From IMG/VR virus record IMGVR_UViG_3300050821_001157, positions 1 through 21,797 of that record: a stretch of 21,797 nucleotides of DNA. The stretch is one strand, 5' to 3'. The notes under the pieces were generated by a model, which was not told the origin of the DNA, made no database searches, and worked only from the letters and a program-made list of their open reading frames with translations. The stretch is from a virus. Shown here one piece after another: positions 20,573 to 21,797 of this stretch; position 1 is the stretch's first letter; every line of letters begins with the position of its first letter. The position numbers were made by a program, and so were the translations under genes.

Positions 20573-21797
20573 CGGTACTCCAGCGGCACTTGCGGCACGC
20601 GGCCGACAGGTTCGAATCCGTCTCCAACTTCCTGCATCAGCCGAATCGCTTGCTCTAAGGCGTCGGGGCCGTCGTCGTGCGTTCCTAGCGGAAACTCTTT
20701 CAACTGCTCGACCAGCATTCGCGTATCGGGATCATCATGGAAGTGCAACAGCCCCTCTTTGAGCCACGGCGCTAGCCGCCAAATGCGAATCTCTTTGCGA
20801 ATCCCGCACGTTGACAAGCCGCCAAACCGCTCTGGAAACGGCACTTCACCTCGCGACATCCGTTCTTCCAACAGCGGCAGCAGTAGTTCCTGGTAGAAGT
20901 CAGACTCGATCGAGAGTGCCGTCGGCCGGAAGTCCAGCATGTGCTGAATGGCGTCATCGAGAATCTGCGGCGTCGGTCGGCGGCGAATATCGGCTTGTAC
21001 GTACAAATGCTGTCCGTCCGCCGCGAGTCGGATGAAAGCCGAATAATCCGAGTGATCGGTACGCCCAAGACTCGGATCGAGCGACACGACGCGCGGCGAT
21101 AGCTCTTCTGGAAAGTCACCGTCCCACCAAAAGCAGCCCGCGCCCGGCGAATCATTGATACCCCTGAAATAATGCTCTGGAAAGGCTGCCGTTCCTTGTT
21201 GAATTGGCTCTTGCTGATAAAGCGCATGCCACCAGTAACCTTCTGTAGTCCGTTTGATTTCCTTGAAATCATCGCTCCATCGTTCCGGCCAGAGTACGCC
21301 CCCTCTTGATCGCCCAAGGGGATCATTTTCCTTGGCCTCGAACGGCAGCGTAATAATGCGCGCCTCCGGGTACATCTTCTTTAATCGGGCCGTGAGATCG
21401 TCCTGATGCCAACGGTGCATAATCGAGACAATCCACGCGCCCGGCTCAAGCCGCCGGAGGCCGTTGGATTTCAGCCGTTCCCAAAGGTTGTCCCGCTCTT
21501 TCTGGCTGAATGCCTTTTTGTGATCCTTGATCGGATCATCGAGAATCAAACCATTCAGGCGTTTACCCATAATGGCGCCGTCGATTCCTAAAGCGTGCAT
21601 CCCGCCGCGCCTGCCGACGATGTTCCACCGCTTTGCTGCCGATGAGTCGTCTCGCACTTGCACGCCGAACAACTCGCCGTATTCAGTCAGACAGTCACGG
21701 GCCGCCCGGCCGTACTTGGCCGCCTGATCGCCTTCGTGAGTAATGTACGCAATCGTGTGGTCTGGAAACGAACCCTCGTACCACGACGGGAACCAAT
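20569..21797 (-). CDS. Terminase large subunit, C-terminal 408 residues (5' part outside the window)
   Basis: The packaging motor ATPase and nuclease. The frame is open to the right edge; the first full codon starts at 21795 and reads WFPSWYEGSFPDHTIAYITH. The Walker A loop therefore lies outside the window. The visible part has a Walker-B-like LNGLILDDPIKD, then the RNase-H-like nuclease with VSLDPSLGRTDHSDYSAF (first Asp), ALSIESDFYQELLLPLL (Glu or Asp) and GTHDDGPDALEQAIRLM (last Asp), in the order of TerL nucleases. A TTG at 21672 is not a real start, since terminase sequence runs through it. No small terminase gene is visible. Its stop overlaps the next ATG. Confidence 0.92.
   Translation of the reverse strand, partial: WFPSWYEGSFPDHTIAYITHEGDQAAKYGRAARDCLTEYGELFGVQVRDDSSAAKRWNIVGRRGGMHALGIDGAIMGKRLNGLILDDPIKDHKKAFSQKERDNLWERLKSNGLRRLEPGAWIVSIMHRWHQDDLTARLKKMYPEARIITLPFEAKENDPLGRSRGGVLWPERWSDDFKEIKRTTEGYWWHALYQQEPIQQGTAAFPEHYFRGINDSPGAGCFWWDGDFPEELSPRVVSLDPSLGRTDHSDYSAFIRLAADGQHLYVQADIRRRPTPQILDDAIQHMLDFRPTALSIESDFYQELLLPLLEERMSRGEVPFPERFGGLSTCGIRKEIRIWRLAPWLKEGLLHFHDDPDTRMLVEQLKEFPLGTHDDGPDALEQAIRLMQEVGDGFEPVGRVPQVPLEYR

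Noticed and set aside
20609-20619. GGTTCGAATCC, matching the T-loop of a tRNA
   Set aside because: It lies inside the terminase gene and encodes GDGFEPV. The flanking bases do not form a proper T-stem, and no acceptor or anticodon arm fits.

Overview
The window reads as the virion-building half of a tailed double-stranded DNA phage or prophage. Nearly every gene lies on the minus strand, so the operon runs from the right edge to the left edge in the classical order: terminase large subunit (cut by the right edge), PD-(D/E)XK nuclease, portal, MuF-like head protein, prohead protease with scaffold, decoration-like protein, major capsid protein, head-tail connector genes, tail terminator, tail tube, frameshifted tail assembly chaperone, tape measure, distal tail proteins. 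Gene starts and stops overlap by 1 or 4 bases (ATGA, TGATG, TAATG) at most junctions, as expected of one translationally coupled late operon. No integrase, repressor, lysis, replication, rRNA or tRNA gene is visible, so a lytic phage and a prophage cannot be told apart. A Planctomycetota host is my best guess from the style of the proteins (lambda-type portal, MuF with a C-terminal extension, beta-helix and jelly-roll virion proteins) and from the frequent lack of a Shine-Dalgarno sequence; this is inference, not proof.

Region by region, right to left. 19620-21797 holds packaging: terminase, a small helical protein and the nuclease, closed by a strong minus-strand intrinsic terminator at 19505-19535. 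15005-19492 holds portal, MuF and small accessory proteins, with a 165-base non-coding gap (16588-16752) that carries a perfect extended -10 promoter element on the opposite strand and strong RNA folding potential. 14458-15008 is a two-gene cassette on the plus strand, preceded by a palindrome and ending convergently inside a shared CTAG. 9208-14386 is the head module (protease/scaffold, decoration candidate, capsid, small virion proteins, beta-helix protein, gpW-like protein). 5078-9208 holds connector, tail terminator, tube and the G/GT chaperone, where a -1 frameshift at an A5 run joins two frames. A self-contained HNH endonuclease gene (4373-4990), with its own strong ribosome binding site, sits between chaperone and tape measure. 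1-4373 holds a short tape measure protein, a plus-strand single-pass membrane protein gene, and large tail proteins, one built of tandem repeats.

The most interesting signals are the frameshift with its otherwise hidden second frame, the possible small RNA opposite the MuF leader, the plus-strand cassette with its palindrome, and the terminator placed inside what should be a continuous late operon. No stretch longer than 300 bases lacks a gene.
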